64,000 nt of DNA, taken from NCBI RefSeq assembly GCF_016862955.1, contig NZ_BONY01000004.1, forward strand, positions 152,617-216,616, read 5' to 3'. Position 1 is the stretch's first letter, and each line of letters opens with the position of its first letter. Shown here piece after piece: positions 18,729 through 27,303 of the stretch. Made by a program: the position numbers and the translations under genes. This DNA comes from Rhizocola hellebori (GTDB taxonomy: Bacteria; Actinomycetota; Actinomycetes; Mycobacteriales; Micromonosporaceae). The notes beneath the pieces were generated by a model that did not search any database, was not told where the DNA came from, and saw only the letters and a program-made list of their open reading frames with translations.

Positions 18729-19058
18729 TTAGGGCAGGTCGTTGTCGTAGAACACTGCGATGCGGGCCAGCCCCCAGAGGGCGATTGATGTAGCGGTCAG
18801 GACCATGCCGAGCAGGTGCAGGTCGGCCACGAACAGCAGCCCACCTGCGCCTGCGGCGCCGGCAACAGCTTTGGTGAAGCCTGACCACCACAACGGCCGC
18901 CCAAGACGTGAGTCGCTAACGGTCTGCTGCGGCATCGGTGACCGCACGGCGTCGGAAGGCGTGGAGGTCGTGCTGTCGTAGTTAGACGGGTCGTCGCGGC
19001 CAGTGCGCCTTGCGTTGATGGCTATGTCCCGGGCCGGACGAAACGGTGGGGAGACCAT
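18729..19058 (-). CDS. Small membrane protein
   Basis: The C-terminal half carries two predicted membrane helices (FTKAVAGAAGAGGLLFVADL and LGMVLTATSIALWGLARIAV) after a hydrophilic N-terminus. I chose the ATG at 19058, just after an AGGGTG; the ATG at 18935 is an alternative that would leave only the membrane part. Function unknown. 19059-19305 holds no supported gene. Confidence 0.45.
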   Translation of the reverse strand: MVSPPFRPARDIAINARRTGRDDPSNYDSTTSTPSDAVRSPMPQQTVSDSRLGRPLWWSGFTKAVAGAAGAGGLLFVADLHLLGMVLTATSIALWGLARIAVFYDNDLP

Positions 19059-19305
19059 TACCGACACCCTGAGCGGTAGGACGGGCGGTCGGCTGATATC
19101 GCGGTGGACTGTGCGCGGGTGCGTCGGTAACGGCTGAAATCGCGCCCAGTGGCGGTGCAGGCCGTGGTGCATGTCGGCGGGTATGTGTCGGTCATAGCTG
19201 GTGTGTTCCTTCGCATCGCAGCGTTCGGGTTGAGTGGGTGCTCCAGAAGGCGCTCTGTCTTGGGTTACGCTGGGGCCGGTCGTGTGTGCGGGTGGGCAGG
19301 CGTGA

Positions 19306-19911
19306 CTAGGCGGTAGGCAGTTTGTTCAAGGTGGCTTTGGCAGTAGTCACGAGGCGGCGTTCGATGTCGGACGGAAGCGTCTTGCTGTCATTCACTGCGG
19401 CGGCTGCGACGGCGAGGTGGGCGTTGCCGTATTGGACGACCAGGTGCGGCCCGAGTGTGGGGTCGGCGAAGAAATAGGCCGCGGCTCCGACTCCAGTCAC
19501 GTCGCGCGCGCCGGGATTGTCTTTGAACACCACGTCACGGAAACCTTCGTAGTTGCCTTGTGCGCCAACGGCGTCTGGAAAAAGATCGACACCGACACTG
19601 ACCAAGACGGCTTTGTCGAGGGCTCCAAGGGTGATGACGCAGGTCGACGAGGAGCGCCTTTCGGATTGGCTGCGGGCCATCTCCGAGGTTTTCGGTGGTG
19701 TCGCGGGAGCGAGATCGGCGAATGCGTCGCTGCTGACGGAGCTACATAAATTGGTGGGCATCTTATAGGTTGGTGGCGTGGCGGGCGACGATGGTGACGG
19801 GCTGCTGCTTTCTGGTGTGCTGGCAGCGGGATTGCCGTCGTCAGTGCATCCAGTCATGAGCAAGGATGCAGCGAGTGTGGCTACCGTGAGCGAGGCGTTG
19901 CGGCGCTTCAT
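19306..19911 (-). CDS. Lipoprotein, DUF3558-like
   Basis: 201 residues. The signal peptide starts MKRRNASLTVATLAASLLM and ends in the lipobox LMTGC, so Cys21 is predicted to be lipidated and the protein anchored outside the membrane. A Ser/Pro/Thr linker follows. The folded part begins with NLCSSVSSDAFADLAP and has a second Cys (SSSTCVITL), the layout of DUF3558-type actinobacterial lipoproteins. Function unknown. The ORF extends upstream, but the signal peptide fixes the ATG at 19911. Confidence 0.7.
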   Translation of the reverse strand: MKRRNASLTVATLAASLLMTGCTDDGNPAASTPESSSPSPSSPATPPTYKMPTNLCSSVSSDAFADLAPATPPKTSEMARSQSERRSSSTCVITLGALDKAVLVSVGVDLFPDAVGAQGNYEGFRDVVFKDNPGARDVTGVGAAAYFFADPTLGPHLVVQYGNAHLAVAAAAVNDSKTLPSDIERRLVTTAKATLNKLPTA

Positions 19912-20063
19912 GTGTTCCCTTGTGATTGGTGGACGCGAGGTGACGGACGATGCTGAGCAAGTCGTACGCGTTCTCGCTGGATATGGTCTGGGATGGACGT
20001 GTTGGCGGGGCGGCCACATGGCTCGTTGAGAGGAAAGGGGCCGCCCCCGGCTCGGAAGGATTG

Positions 20064-20086
20064 CCCTGGGGCCATTTGCCCCAGGG
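20064..20086 (-). terminator. Hairpin downstream of the peptidoglycan-binding gene
   Basis: Perfect 9-bp arms CCCTGGGGC / GCCCCAGGG with a 5-base loop lie 23 bases after the stop of the gene ending at 20109. An alternative pairing of GCCGCCCC (20040-20047) with GGGGCGGC (20084-20091) would compete for the same bases. Confidence 0.5.
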
Positions 20087-20108
20087 GCGGCTTTGCTTTG
20101 CCCATGGG

Positions 20109-20582
20109 CTACTGGAGAACAGCACCGTCCATCCGTGCGCACACAAGGCGCAGTCCGCGTATCCCCATGAACTTGAGGTAATAGGCCTCGTCATCGGTGT
20201 ATCGGCCCAGATCGCGGGTCGCTCCGTGCCGTTGCTGCGCCCTGATTAGTGCGGCCTGGGTTCGCGGGCCGAACTGTCCGTCGAGGCTAAGGCTTTCCCC
20301 ATAGCAGCGGTTGAGTGTCTGTTGCAACGCGTACACACCGCTGCCGGAAGCTCCCCGGCTCATCGAGCAGCTGATGCCGTCCGCGCCATCGTTGGCGGGC
20401 ATGATGATGTTGGCGTTGTTGTAGCCGCCGGTGTAGGTGGCTTTGGCGATGTCGCAGAAGCTTCCGACTGCCTGCGCTGGCGTCGCGATCGCGGCTACGG
20501 CGGCAGTAGCCGCCAAGCACACTGAAGCTAGGCTGTAGCTCCGTCTGCGTATTGCGGTGGCCCGATGGCCATGTGCGGTCAT
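20109..20582 (-). CDS. Secreted peptidoglycan-binding-domain protein
   Basis: GAGGGGG nine bases upstream fixes the ATG at 20582. A Sec signal peptide (about 38 residues, RRRSYSLASVCLAATAAVAA, cleavage after AQA) is followed by a PG_binding_1-type repeat: the core has GVYALQQTLNRCYG, then DGQFGPRTQAALIRAQQ. Four mature cysteines suggest disulfides outside the cell. No catalytic domain is present, so it may bind cell-wall glycan or inhibit a hydrolase. The upstream frame on the same strand overlaps its first 296 bases. Confidence 0.7.
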   Translation of the reverse strand: MTAHGHRATAIRRRSYSLASVCLAATAAVAAIATPAQAVGSFCDIAKATYTGGYNNANIIMPANDGADGISCSMSRGASGSGVYALQQTLNRCYGESLSLDGQFGPRTQAALIRAQQRHGATRDLGRYTDDEAYYLKFMGIRGLRLVCARMDGAVLQ

Positions 20583-21174
20583 GCGTTGATTCCCCCTCGC
20601 TGGTTCGACCATCCACCGTGGCTTGCGCAGTGGCTGTGAATGTCGTTGGTTCCACCACATTCGCCTGATGGCGTGCCGAGAGCCAGACGCCGCCTGCACC
20701 AGTGTCTGGCGCACCTGTGCTTGCTGGGCCTGTGCCGCCATTGGCACTGTCCATACCGGACGATCCGGCGAATACTCGGGTAATGACCAGCCGACGAGAC
20801 CCACAAATGGTCCAGGCCTCAAGGAAGAGCCAGTTGGGCGTGCGTGGTATGTGGTCCTCAGCCGGCGCGTGGTCGGTGACGGCGTTGGCTTCGGCGCGAA
20901 ACGTTGGTGAGCCGGCAGGTGTCGGTGCTCGGGGAAGCCGGACTACCGGCGCGGTGGCGTTGGACCCGCCACATCCGGCGAACAGCTGCGGTAGGTTTGA
21001 CTTGGCGAAGGCAATGGTTCCTGTCAGGGTGATGACGGTGGTGGCGACGGCCATCGCTGTGATCGTCAGGCGTGCCTTCCGAGGGTTGGGTGTGTAGGGC
21101 ACGCCGGTGGCCATAAGGTCGTCGAGTGTGCTTGTGCCAATTGGCGGCGGCTCGTGGTGTTCGTTGGTGGTCAC
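20287..21174 (-). CDS. Membrane-anchored protein of unknown function; C-terminal part doubtful
   Basis: GTG at 21174 with GAGGGG eight bases upstream. Residues 1-40 are hydrophilic, then one membrane helix (TAMAVATTVITLTGTIAFA) and an extracytoplasmic region with CGGSN and Thr/Ala stretches. The frame remains open through the start of the peptidoglycan-binding gene, and the last 100 residues are Arg/Ser-rich, as expected for a shadow. The true stop has probably been lost by a frameshift near 20600. The N-terminal 190 residues are the credible part. 21175-21530 carries no supported gene. Confidence 0.4.
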   Translation of the reverse strand: MTTNEHHEPPPIGTSTLDDLMATGVPYTPNPRKARLTITAMAVATTVITLTGTIAFAKSNLPQLFAGCGGSNATAPVVRLPRAPTPAGSPTFRAEANAVTDHAPAEDHIPRTPNWLFLEAWTICGSRRLVITRVFAGSSGMDSANGGTGPASTGAPDTGAGGVWLSARHQANVVEPTTFTATAQATVDGRTSEGESTHDRTWPSGHRNTQTELQPSFSVLGGYCRRSRDRDASAGSRKLLRHRQSHLHRRLQQRQHHHARQRWRGRHQLLDEPGSFRQRCVRVATDTQPLLWGKP

Positions 21175-21483
21175 GACGGCGGCCCCTCGTGTGTGCGCCG
21201 CACAGACCGCAGCGTTGCTGGGACCGCTGTTCATGGCGCGGGGGAATGATGGTTTCCATCGCCGACGTAGTGCCTAAGGCAGGCAGATCCAGGCCGCTCG
21301 TCCTGGCGGCCCTCCTGCGCCGAAACTACTGTCCACATAGGCGTATTCGGAACGGCGGTGGGATCTTCACGCCGAGAAGGATGCACCCGGACGTGGCCTA
21401 GGATGCCGGGCCTGGAAGGCGATGATGCCGAATGAGTGTTGCGTTCGGATGCCAATGCCAACAGGATGTCGAACAGGGCGTCG

Positions 21484-23376
21484 TCATCCTGTGGGTACAC
21501 CCGGCACAAGGCGAGTCGACGACGGTGCGTTTAATGATGCCCAAGTCCGAGACTGCGACATCTCAGGCGACGCCGAGGGTGGCGATGAGGATGTCGGCGG
21601 AGGTCGAGCAACTGGTGCCGGTCGAGGATGTCGATGGCACGGCGGGCTTTCGCGCGGATGGTGACCAGCGGGACGCGGTGCAAGGTGGGTGGTGCGTACA
21701 GCAGGTCGCGTAGAATGTTGATCAAGTTGTTCGCGAATGCCTTGCTGTGGCAACGGATGCTGTCGTCTTCCTAATGGACGACCGTGCTGACCGAACCGAT
21801 CTCGACTGGGTGGACGCCGAGCTCCTGGCGGAGCAGGGCGGTAGCGTAGGGATGCCCGAGTCGCAGTAAGTGCCGTAAAGCATTTTCGCTTGGGCTGGCG
21901 TGAGCGACGGGCGGTGCGCAGCTGGTCAGGCCGGACATCGTCTCCTCTGCCGTTGCCGCTGCGCCACGATCTGGCGAAGGTGTGTGGCCCGGCGGGTGTG
22001 AGATCGGGTAGCGGTGAGTTCTTGCCGCCTGACCCATGGGTTATTGCGCATCCGCGGATTCTCTTCGTGGCATTGGTTTCAAGGCCGGGTGACGCCGTTG
22101 TCGGCTGGTGGGTTGCGCGTCGGTGTCGCAGGCCGCGTTGCAGCGTCAGGCATGCGATGGCGGCGGCTACACCGATCACGGCCCCCGCTCCCCACAGCAG
22201 CCCAGTGCCTCCGAGCCCGATTAGGACTGTGGCGAGGATCGGGGCCAGTAGTGCGGCCAGTCCTTGTGCCAGCCCCCATAGGCCGAAGTAGGACGCCATG
22301 CGTTGCGGCGGAGCTAGAGCGGCGACGAAGTCTTGTGCGACGGCGAGGAAGACCACCTCACCGGCGATCCATAGCGGCATGGTGGCTGCATACCAGCCGA
22401 TGCCGTTTCCGACGCCGGCTATGGCAAGGCCGCCGCCGACCGTGGCTATGCCAGCCGCGCAGGCGTGTAGTGCGTTGGCAGACAGCAGCTTGTGCTGTAT
22501 CGCGAGCTGTACGGCGGCGACAATGAGCGGATCGAGAGCCAGAAGCAGCCCGAACTGCAGCGGTCGGGTGCCGTGTTCGGCGATGACTAGCGGCAACGCG
22601 ACGACGCTCTGCATGTGGATGGTGTAGAAGACGAGCGTGATACCAGTGAAGGCGAGGAGCCTACGATCCTTGAACGCTATCCGTAGCCGGACCGGCACAT
22701 GCGTGCGCCGGGGATGGTCGGCGCGCACGCAGTGGAACACGGCGATTCCGAACGCCACATTGATCAGCGCGTTGGCCGCGAACAGCGGCCAGAACGCGTG
22801 ACTGGCGACGACTCCGCCAATGATGCAGGCCGTGCCGCGGCCCACGTTGAGGGTCAGGTAAAGCACGGCAAGCGCCTTCTTGCGCTGCGCTGGTTCGGGA
22901 ACTACATCGGCCGTCAAGGCCGACAACGCTGGCCGGTACAGGTCGAAGGTGAGGCCGGCAGCGCACGCTGACGCCGCTAGAAGCCCGACCCCTCGTGCCG
23001 AACCGAAGGCGAGAAAGGCTAACGCGGAGGCGAACGCGCCGCCGGTGATGACGACGCGGCGCCCGAACCTATCGGCTAGCCACCCGCCGACGGGCTGCGA
23101 TGCGGCCCAGCCCAGCCCGAACGCGACCATGACCAGGCTGGCCGACGTCGCGGTCAGGTGCCGTTCGGTCGACAGGTAGAACGCACGGAACGGGATGACG
23201 AAAAAGCCGAGCCTGAACATGCCCGCTCCGGCGGCTAGCAGCCAGTATTCCTTCGGCAGTCCACCGAATCGGCGCTGCATCCACTGTGACGCGGCAGTGC
23301 GCCCCGCATGCCCTGGCACATGTTGCTGTCTGCGAAGACGGGGCGAGGTGTGGGTGGGTGCGTAGCCGATGCTCAT
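21484..23376 (-). CDS. MFS transporter coupled to an ATP-grasp ligase
   Basis: The ATG at 23376 overlaps the ATP-grasp stop (ATGA), so the two are translationally coupled. Twelve-helix MFS features are clear over the first 420 residues, including the loop motif GGWLADRFGRRVVITGG between helices 2 and 3. The conserved protein ends near 22120 (QRGLRHRR). The open frame then runs on for 211 Arg/Pro-rich residues to 21484, which I regard as non-genuine or as the result of a lost stop. Likely role: exporting the product of the ligase, by analogy with dipeptide and RiPP clusters. Confidence 0.75.
   Translation of the reverse strand: MSIGYAPTHTSPRLRRQQHVPGHAGRTAASQWMQRRFGGLPKEYWLLAAGAGMFRLGFFVIPFRAFYLSTERHLTATSASLVMVAFGLGWAASQPVGGWLADRFGRRVVITGGAFASALAFLAFGSARGVGLLAASACAAGLTFDLYRPALSALTADVVPEPAQRKKALAVLYLTLNVGRGTACIIGGVVASHAFWPLFAANALINVAFGIAVFHCVRADHPRRTHVPVRLRIAFKDRRLLAFTGITLVFYTIHMQSVVALPLVIAEHGTRPLQFGLLLALDPLIVAAVQLAIQHKLLSANALHACAAGIATVGGGLAIAGVGNGIGWYAATMPLWIAGEVVFLAVAQDFVAALAPPQRMASYFGLWGLAQGLAALLAPILATVLIGLGGTGLLWGAGAVIGVAAAIACLTLQRGLRHRRATHQPTTASPGLETNATKRIRGCAITHGSGGKNSPLPDLTPAGPHTFARSWRSGNGRGDDVRPDQLRTARRSRQPKRKCFTALTATRASLRYRPAPPGARRPPSRDRFGQHGRPLGRRQHPLPQQGIREQLDQHSTRPAVRTTHLAPRPAGHHPRESPPCHRHPRPAPVARPPPTSSSPPSASPEMSQSRTWASLNAPSSTRLVPGVPTG
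21531..21938 (-). pseudogene. Small ORF interrupted by one in-frame TAG
   Basis: ATG at 21938 with AGAGGAG upstream. The first 55 codons (ALRHLLRLGHPYATALLRQE) end at a TAG at 21771-21773. The same frame continues without another stop for 79 codons with helical, coding-like sequence (NNLINILRDLLYAPPTLHRV, then IRAKARRAIDILDRHQLL). It is either a nonsense-mutated gene or an unusual readthrough case. It overlaps the dubious C-terminal extension of the MFS gene in another frame. Confidence 0.35.
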
Positions 23377-24656
23377 GATCGGGCTCCGGCAACAGGGCGC
23401 AGCACACCGACCTGATAGCGGGCGGCAGCTGCGCCCATCGTCGACAGCACGTGCGCCGCGGAGTCGCCGTGCAGCCAGGTGTATCCGGCTAGGCCGCCCC
23501 ATAGTCCGCTGCCAGTTGGTCCGCCCATCTGCCCGGGCGCGATGGCGACGGTGGCGTCCAGGACACCGGGATACGCCACGAGCTGTTCGCGGGAAGCGAC
23601 GTGCACAACGCGTCCCGACGGCACTGCCGGGCCGCACCATCCCACATAGCCGGGGCGGGGATCCAGCCGCACCTGCGGCTGTGCCCCACAAGCCAGCTGG
23701 GCGTGGATGGTGGGCACATCAATGCCGTAGGCGAACCCGATCGCTTGCTGAATGCCGCCGCCCCCGGGGCGCGCGGCGATTTCTCCCACGTACCAGCGGT
23801 CGTCGACGGTGCGCATCACTTCGGTGTGCGTGAACCCGGTCCGCATCCCCAGCACGGTCCCGGCGCGGGTGGCCAGATCGGCCAGGAATGCGCCCACGCC
23901 GTAGGTGGATTCGAGCAGCACCGATCCCAGCAGCGGCGAGCTCATGCCCTTGAGCGGCGGCAGGTGGTACAGGCCGGGGATCTGATAGACCGGCTTGCCC
24001 CCTAGCCACAGTCCATCGATGTGGTACTCCTCGGCGATCTGTAGGTACTGCTCGACCACGATGCCGTCGGGCTGATGGGCCAGTCCGGCGAAGGCGGGCT
24101 CGCCACGGTAGAACGGCGATGCCGGGACCGGCCGGGTGAAGATGCCATCGGCTTCGTACTCGGCCAGTTCCTGTTTGCTGGCCACGATATGGGTGTTGAC
24201 GGAGGCGAAACCCTTGCGGGGCTTGAGGACAAGAGGCCAGCCCAACGTCTTGGCCACAGTGGCCGCGTCGCCGACGCGGGTGACGACCTGATGCCCGGCC
24301 ACTGGGATACCGGCCCGCCGCAGCCGGGTCTTCATGACAGATTTGTCGACGAACCCGATCGCCTCGTCCAGGGTCTGCCCGGCCAGCCCCATGCGCTGGC
24401 GGATGAACGCGGCGGCGATGATGGCGCCCTCGTAGCGCGTGGCTACGTGGCCGATCTGGCCACGCAGCCGGTCGGCCAGTGCGGTGAGCTGGGCGAAGGC
24501 ATCCCAGCTGGGCACAGTCACCATCGGATAAGGCAGCTGCGGTGAACGAAGCTCGGCGTGGGCACTGGTAAGGCAGACCAGCACTGGCTTTCCCAGGGTG
24601 GTGAGGGCGGCTTCCAGCTGCGGCATGTGGTTGGCAAGGACAAGGGTCGTTTTCAC
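23373..24656 (-). CDS. ATP-grasp carboxylate-amine ligase
   Basis: 427 residues; GTG start with GGGGGGACC five bases upstream. Layout: an N-terminal Rossmann-like part (TLVLANHMPQLEAALTTLGK), the ATP-grasp lid and lysines (GWPLVLKPRKGFASVNTHIV), the acidic E-x-Y region (IVVEQYLQIAEEYHIDGLWL) and the metal-binding end (WYVGEIAARPGGGGIQQA). This is the carnosine-synthase / L-amino-acid-ligase branch that makes amide bonds between amino acids or to a peptide. The coupled exporter, the candidate small peptide ORF upstream and the nearby XRE/MmyB regulators suggest a secreted small peptide. The substrate is not readable from sequence. Confidence 0.82.
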   Translation of the reverse strand: MKTTLVLANHMPQLEAALTTLGKPVLVCLTSAHAELRSPQLPYPMVTVPSWDAFAQLTALADRLRGQIGHVATRYEGAIIAAAFIRQRMGLAGQTLDEAIGFVDKSVMKTRLRRAGIPVAGHQVVTRVGDAATVAKTLGWPLVLKPRKGFASVNTHIVASKQELAEYEADGIFTRPVPASPFYRGEPAFAGLAHQPDGIVVEQYLQIAEEYHIDGLWLGGKPVYQIPGLYHLPPLKGMSSPLLGSVLLESTYGVGAFLADLATRAGTVLGMRTGFTHTEVMRTVDDRWYVGEIAARPGGGGIQQAIGFAYGIDVPTIHAQLACGAQPQVRLDPRPGYVGWCGPAVPSGRVVHVASREQLVAYPGVLDATVAIAPGQMGGPTGSGLWGGLAGYTWLHGDSAAHVLSTMGAAAARYQVGVLRPVAGARS

Positions 24657-24710
24657 GGAAAGGTCCCCCCGGACATGGATTCTGCTGACGGATAGGTGAA
24701 GAGCTGCGGG

Positions 24711-24875
24711 CTACTGCATGCATCCGGCGATCGGCAGCCTTCCGGCCCCAGCGCAGAGCGCCGCGCGACGCGACACCTCAGCGATGCCAGCCGCTACCGG
24801 CGGTGGTCCGGATGGCGGTGCGGTTGGGGACGGAGCCGACGGAGGTTTTGGTGGCGAGTAGCGTGTCGCGGTCAT
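24711..24875 (-). CDS. Small proline-rich ORF upstream of the ATP-grasp gene (candidate precursor)
   Basis: ATG at 24875 with GGGAG six bases upstream and a stop 54 bases before the ATP-grasp start. The 54-residue product begins with a Pro/Ser-rich part (RYSPPKPPSAPSPTAPP) and ends RRAALCAGAGRLPIAGCMQ with two Cys. Position and size fit a RiPP precursor or leader. Against it, the overlapping frame ending at 24778 has a much stronger third-position GC bias, so the choice of frame is uncertain. Confidence 0.35.
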   Translation of the reverse strand: MTATRYSPPKPPSAPSPTAPPSGPPPVAAGIAEVSRRAALCAGAGRLPIAGCMQ

Positions 24876-25258
24876 TCCATCTCCCGGAATGTGATGGCGG
24901 CTGTGTCGATGCCAGACTCGCCTGCCCAATCACGACGGAACCAGACTGTCCCGTGACCTGCGCTACTGTCACCTGTCCCGCTGGCACCTGTACTGCCAGG
25001 AGCAACGTCGGGATTGGACGAATCCGTCGTGCGGCAACGTACTATTCGATCTCTGTTGTGGACGTCTGACGTCGCTTCAGATCCGGCCGCCCATCGGCCG
25101 CGCGCTGCTCCTACACCGGGTGGGACTGCGCGATGTTGGCCTGAGTTGACCGGCGCACTAGCCGGGGTCTAGTGGCGCGGGTTATTAAGTGCTCGGCCCG
25201 ACCGAGTGTTCGCAGCTCGGTCGACTTGTCGCTGCCGTGTATTCGTGGGGGTTGGCTC
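24876..25258. promoter_or_regulatory. Divergent intergenic region between the ATP-grasp operon and the first XRE gene
   Basis: 383 bases between a reverse-strand operon and a forward regulator gene. It is locally less GC-rich around 25030-25060 (TACTATTCG), a possible -10 region. An autoregulatory operator would be expected here, but no clear dyad was found. Confidence 0.35.
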
Positions 25259-26089
25259 ATGGAGGTTAATGAGGAGCTCAGAACGCTCATGCGTTCGTGG
25301 CGGGCGCGCCTTACCTGCGACGGGATTCCCGGGCTCCGGTCGCAGAGGCCCAATCGCCGTGGCGACGATGTCAGCCAGGCCGATATGGCTTGGCTCACCG
25401 ACGTCACTGAGGTCTGGTACGCCACACTGGAATCAGGCAAGTTGGCTACTTACAGCGATGAGTTTCTCGATCGAGTCGCGGGCGCTCTGCGGCTTAGCCA
25501 TCACGAGCGAACCGTGCTGTATTACCTTGCCCTCGGCCGCGAGCCTCGACCCCGGCCGCAGCTGCCACAGCCTGCCTTGCAGTCGGTCAGCCCCGCCGTG
25601 CGTCAACTTCTCGATGCCCTGCCATGGCCCGCGTGCGTCGCCGATTCCAGTTTTGAGCTGCTGGCGAACAACCAAGCGTTGGAAGACTGGCTGCCGTACT
25701 TCCGCTGGGAACGCAACGTGATGGCGTGGGTGTTCAAGTATCCGGAAAGCCGGGTGCAGCTCATCGATTGGGAAACGGTGTGGGCACCGGTCATGCTGGC
25801 CCAGATGCGCGCCGCCAAGGCACGCATGCCGCAGAACGTGGCCCTTGGGCAGCTTGTCGACGAGTGCCTGGCAGCCAACGAATTTGCGCGAAATCTGTGG
25901 GACACCCAGCCGGAAGTTTCCATTCATCCGGATGGCGACGTGCGCCAGCTCTATCTTCCCTACTCCGAGGACAAGCCAACCAAGGTAGAGGTTGTCGCCT
26001 TGGCCCCCATGCGCAACGCGGACACGCGCGTCGTGATGTTCGTCCCTATCGATGGCTTCGTTCCGCCGCCACCGGCCGCGGGTTCGTAG
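25259..26089 (+). CDS. XRE/MmyB-like transcriptional regulator (first paralogue)
   Basis: ATG at 25259 after GTGGGGGTT; the frame is open 29 codons further upstream. Residues about 8-85 form an XRE-type HTH in which VSQADMAWLTDVTEVWYATL and the LESGK turn are typical. The C-terminal 170 residues are a MmyB-like ligand-binding domain with a PAS-type start (PWPACVADSSFELLANNQAL). Such regulators often control adjacent biosynthetic or dehydrogenase genes. It is divergent from the ATP-grasp/MFS operon, the likely target. The ligand is unknown. Confidence 0.78.
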   Translation: MEVNEELRTLMRSWRARLTCDGIPGLRSQRPNRRGDDVSQADMAWLTDVTEVWYATLESGKLATYSDEFLDRVAGALRLSHHERTVLYYLALGREPRPRPQLPQPALQSVSPAVRQLLDALPWPACVADSSFELLANNQALEDWLPYFRWERNVMAWVFKYPESRVQLIDWETVWAPVMLAQMRAAKARMPQNVALGQLVDECLAANEFARNLWDTQPEVSIHPDGDVRQLYLPYSEDKPTKVEVVALAPMRNADTRVVMFVPIDGFVPPPPAAGS

Positions 26090-26460
26090 GCTCAACTGCC
26101 ACTTTGTCAACTGTTACTTTGTAGCTACTGCCCGCCAACTTCAGTATCCTCGGGGGTCTTGAGTTCCCGACTCAGATCAATCCGGTGAACCAAGGCGAAC
26201 AGGAGCCACAATGGACGGACTTCATCATATGATCAAGGGGCAATTGACCGCTAGATAGGCTGGGCGTCGTGGGGCGCTGTGCGGCCACCCGGGGGGCGTT
26301 GTGATCGCACAACGCATGGGTGGCGGCAGGGCGAAATTCCACACCGTCTTTCAATGGACTTCAATCAAGGCTACGGGCGACCTGCCTACCAGGCGATCGC
26401 CCACTGTGTCCGTGCGCCGAGATCCGGCCGGAAATCCGCTAGCAACGGGGGAGAATTTCC
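26090..26460. other. Intergenic region between the two XRE genes
   Basis: 371 bases with no gene. A GGGGGAG ribosome-binding site precedes the next start. A partial dyad around 26270-26310 (GCGCTGTGCGGCC, GATCGCACAACGC) may be regulatory. Confidence 0.3.
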
Positions 26461-27303
26461 GTGATCACCATCGACCATCGACAGACGACAAGGTCTAAAC
26501 AGCTGCGCCGGCAGATGAGAAAGTGGCGCGAATCGTTGGACCGCAGCTCCATTGCTGGACTGGTCGGCAGCAAGAGGATCGTTACCCAGGAAGAGGCGGC
26601 AGTGCTGTGCGGACGTGCCGTATCGCACTACGGAAACTTAGAACGCGGCAGGATCGACCTCAACTATTCCGACGAGGTTCTCGACACTGTGGCGGACGTG
26701 CTGCAGCTCGGCGAGACATCTCGGCGAGTGCTGTATCTGCTTGCCACCGGGCGCGAACCCAAACCGGCCCCATATGCGGCAACGAGAGTGAACACCGCGG
26801 TGCAGGCCAAGCTGGCGTGCCAGCCATGGCCGGCCTACGTGCTGGACCCCCTATGGAACGTCGTGGAGTACAACGAGGGGACTCTGCAATGGTTCCCGCA
26901 TGTCGCGACTGAGCCGAACGTGATGCGTGCCTTGACCTGCCTACCTCAGTTGCGCCGGCAGCTGTTGGACTGGAACGACATCTGGCTGCCGCGCGCTATC
27001 GCCCAGCTGAAAGGACAGCTCGCCTGGCCCGAGCATGATGAACGCCTGGACCAGCTGGTCGCTGACATCCTCAACCGCTGTCCGCAAGCACGGCACTGGA
27101 TGTACCACGACGTCACGGTCTGGATGTACGAGGACGGCCAGGTACGGCGAATGATGGTGCCAGGAGCAGATCGTCCCACCACGGTCGTCCTGTCATCGGA
27201 CACCCCGGCGAGCAATCCGGGAACTCGGCACGTCTCGATCGTGCCGGTGAGCGGCCACATCCCAGCCAGTTGCCAGGCTTACCTACCTGCCGTAAAAAGG
27301 TAA
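26461..27303 (+). CDS. XRE/MmyB-like transcriptional regulator (second paralogue)
   Basis: GTG start with GGGGGAG seven bases upstream; 280 residues. The same architecture as the 25259 protein: an N-terminal HTH (VTQEEAAVLCGRAVSHYGNL, with the LERGR turn) and a MmyB-like PAS domain (QPWPAYVLDPLWNVVEYNEG). Identity with the first copy is moderate and spread over the full length, so this is an old duplication, perhaps with different ligands. Tandem paralogues next to one biosynthetic operon suggest layered control or a sensor/antagonist pair; this is inference. Confidence 0.78.
   Translation: MITIDHRQTTRSKQLRRQMRKWRESLDRSSIAGLVGSKRIVTQEEAAVLCGRAVSHYGNLERGRIDLNYSDEVLDTVADVLQLGETSRRVLYLLATGREPKPAPYAATRVNTAVQAKLACQPWPAYVLDPLWNVVEYNEGTLQWFPHVATEPNVMRALTCLPQLRRQLLDWNDIWLPRAIAQLKGQLAWPEHDERLDQLVADILNRCPQARHWMYHDVTVWMYEDGQVRRMMVPGADRPTTVVLSSDTPASNPGTRHVSIVPVSGHIPASCQAYLPAVKR

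Noticed and set aside
19912..20142. 77-codon N-terminal extension of the lipoprotein
   Set aside because: The signal peptide and lipobox place the start at 19911; the upstream part overlaps a hairpin and the next gene.
21484..22120. 211-residue C-terminal extension of the MFS frame
   Set aside because: It is Arg/Pro-rich, has no helices, and MFS proteins end where the conserved region ends; probably readthrough of a shadow frame.
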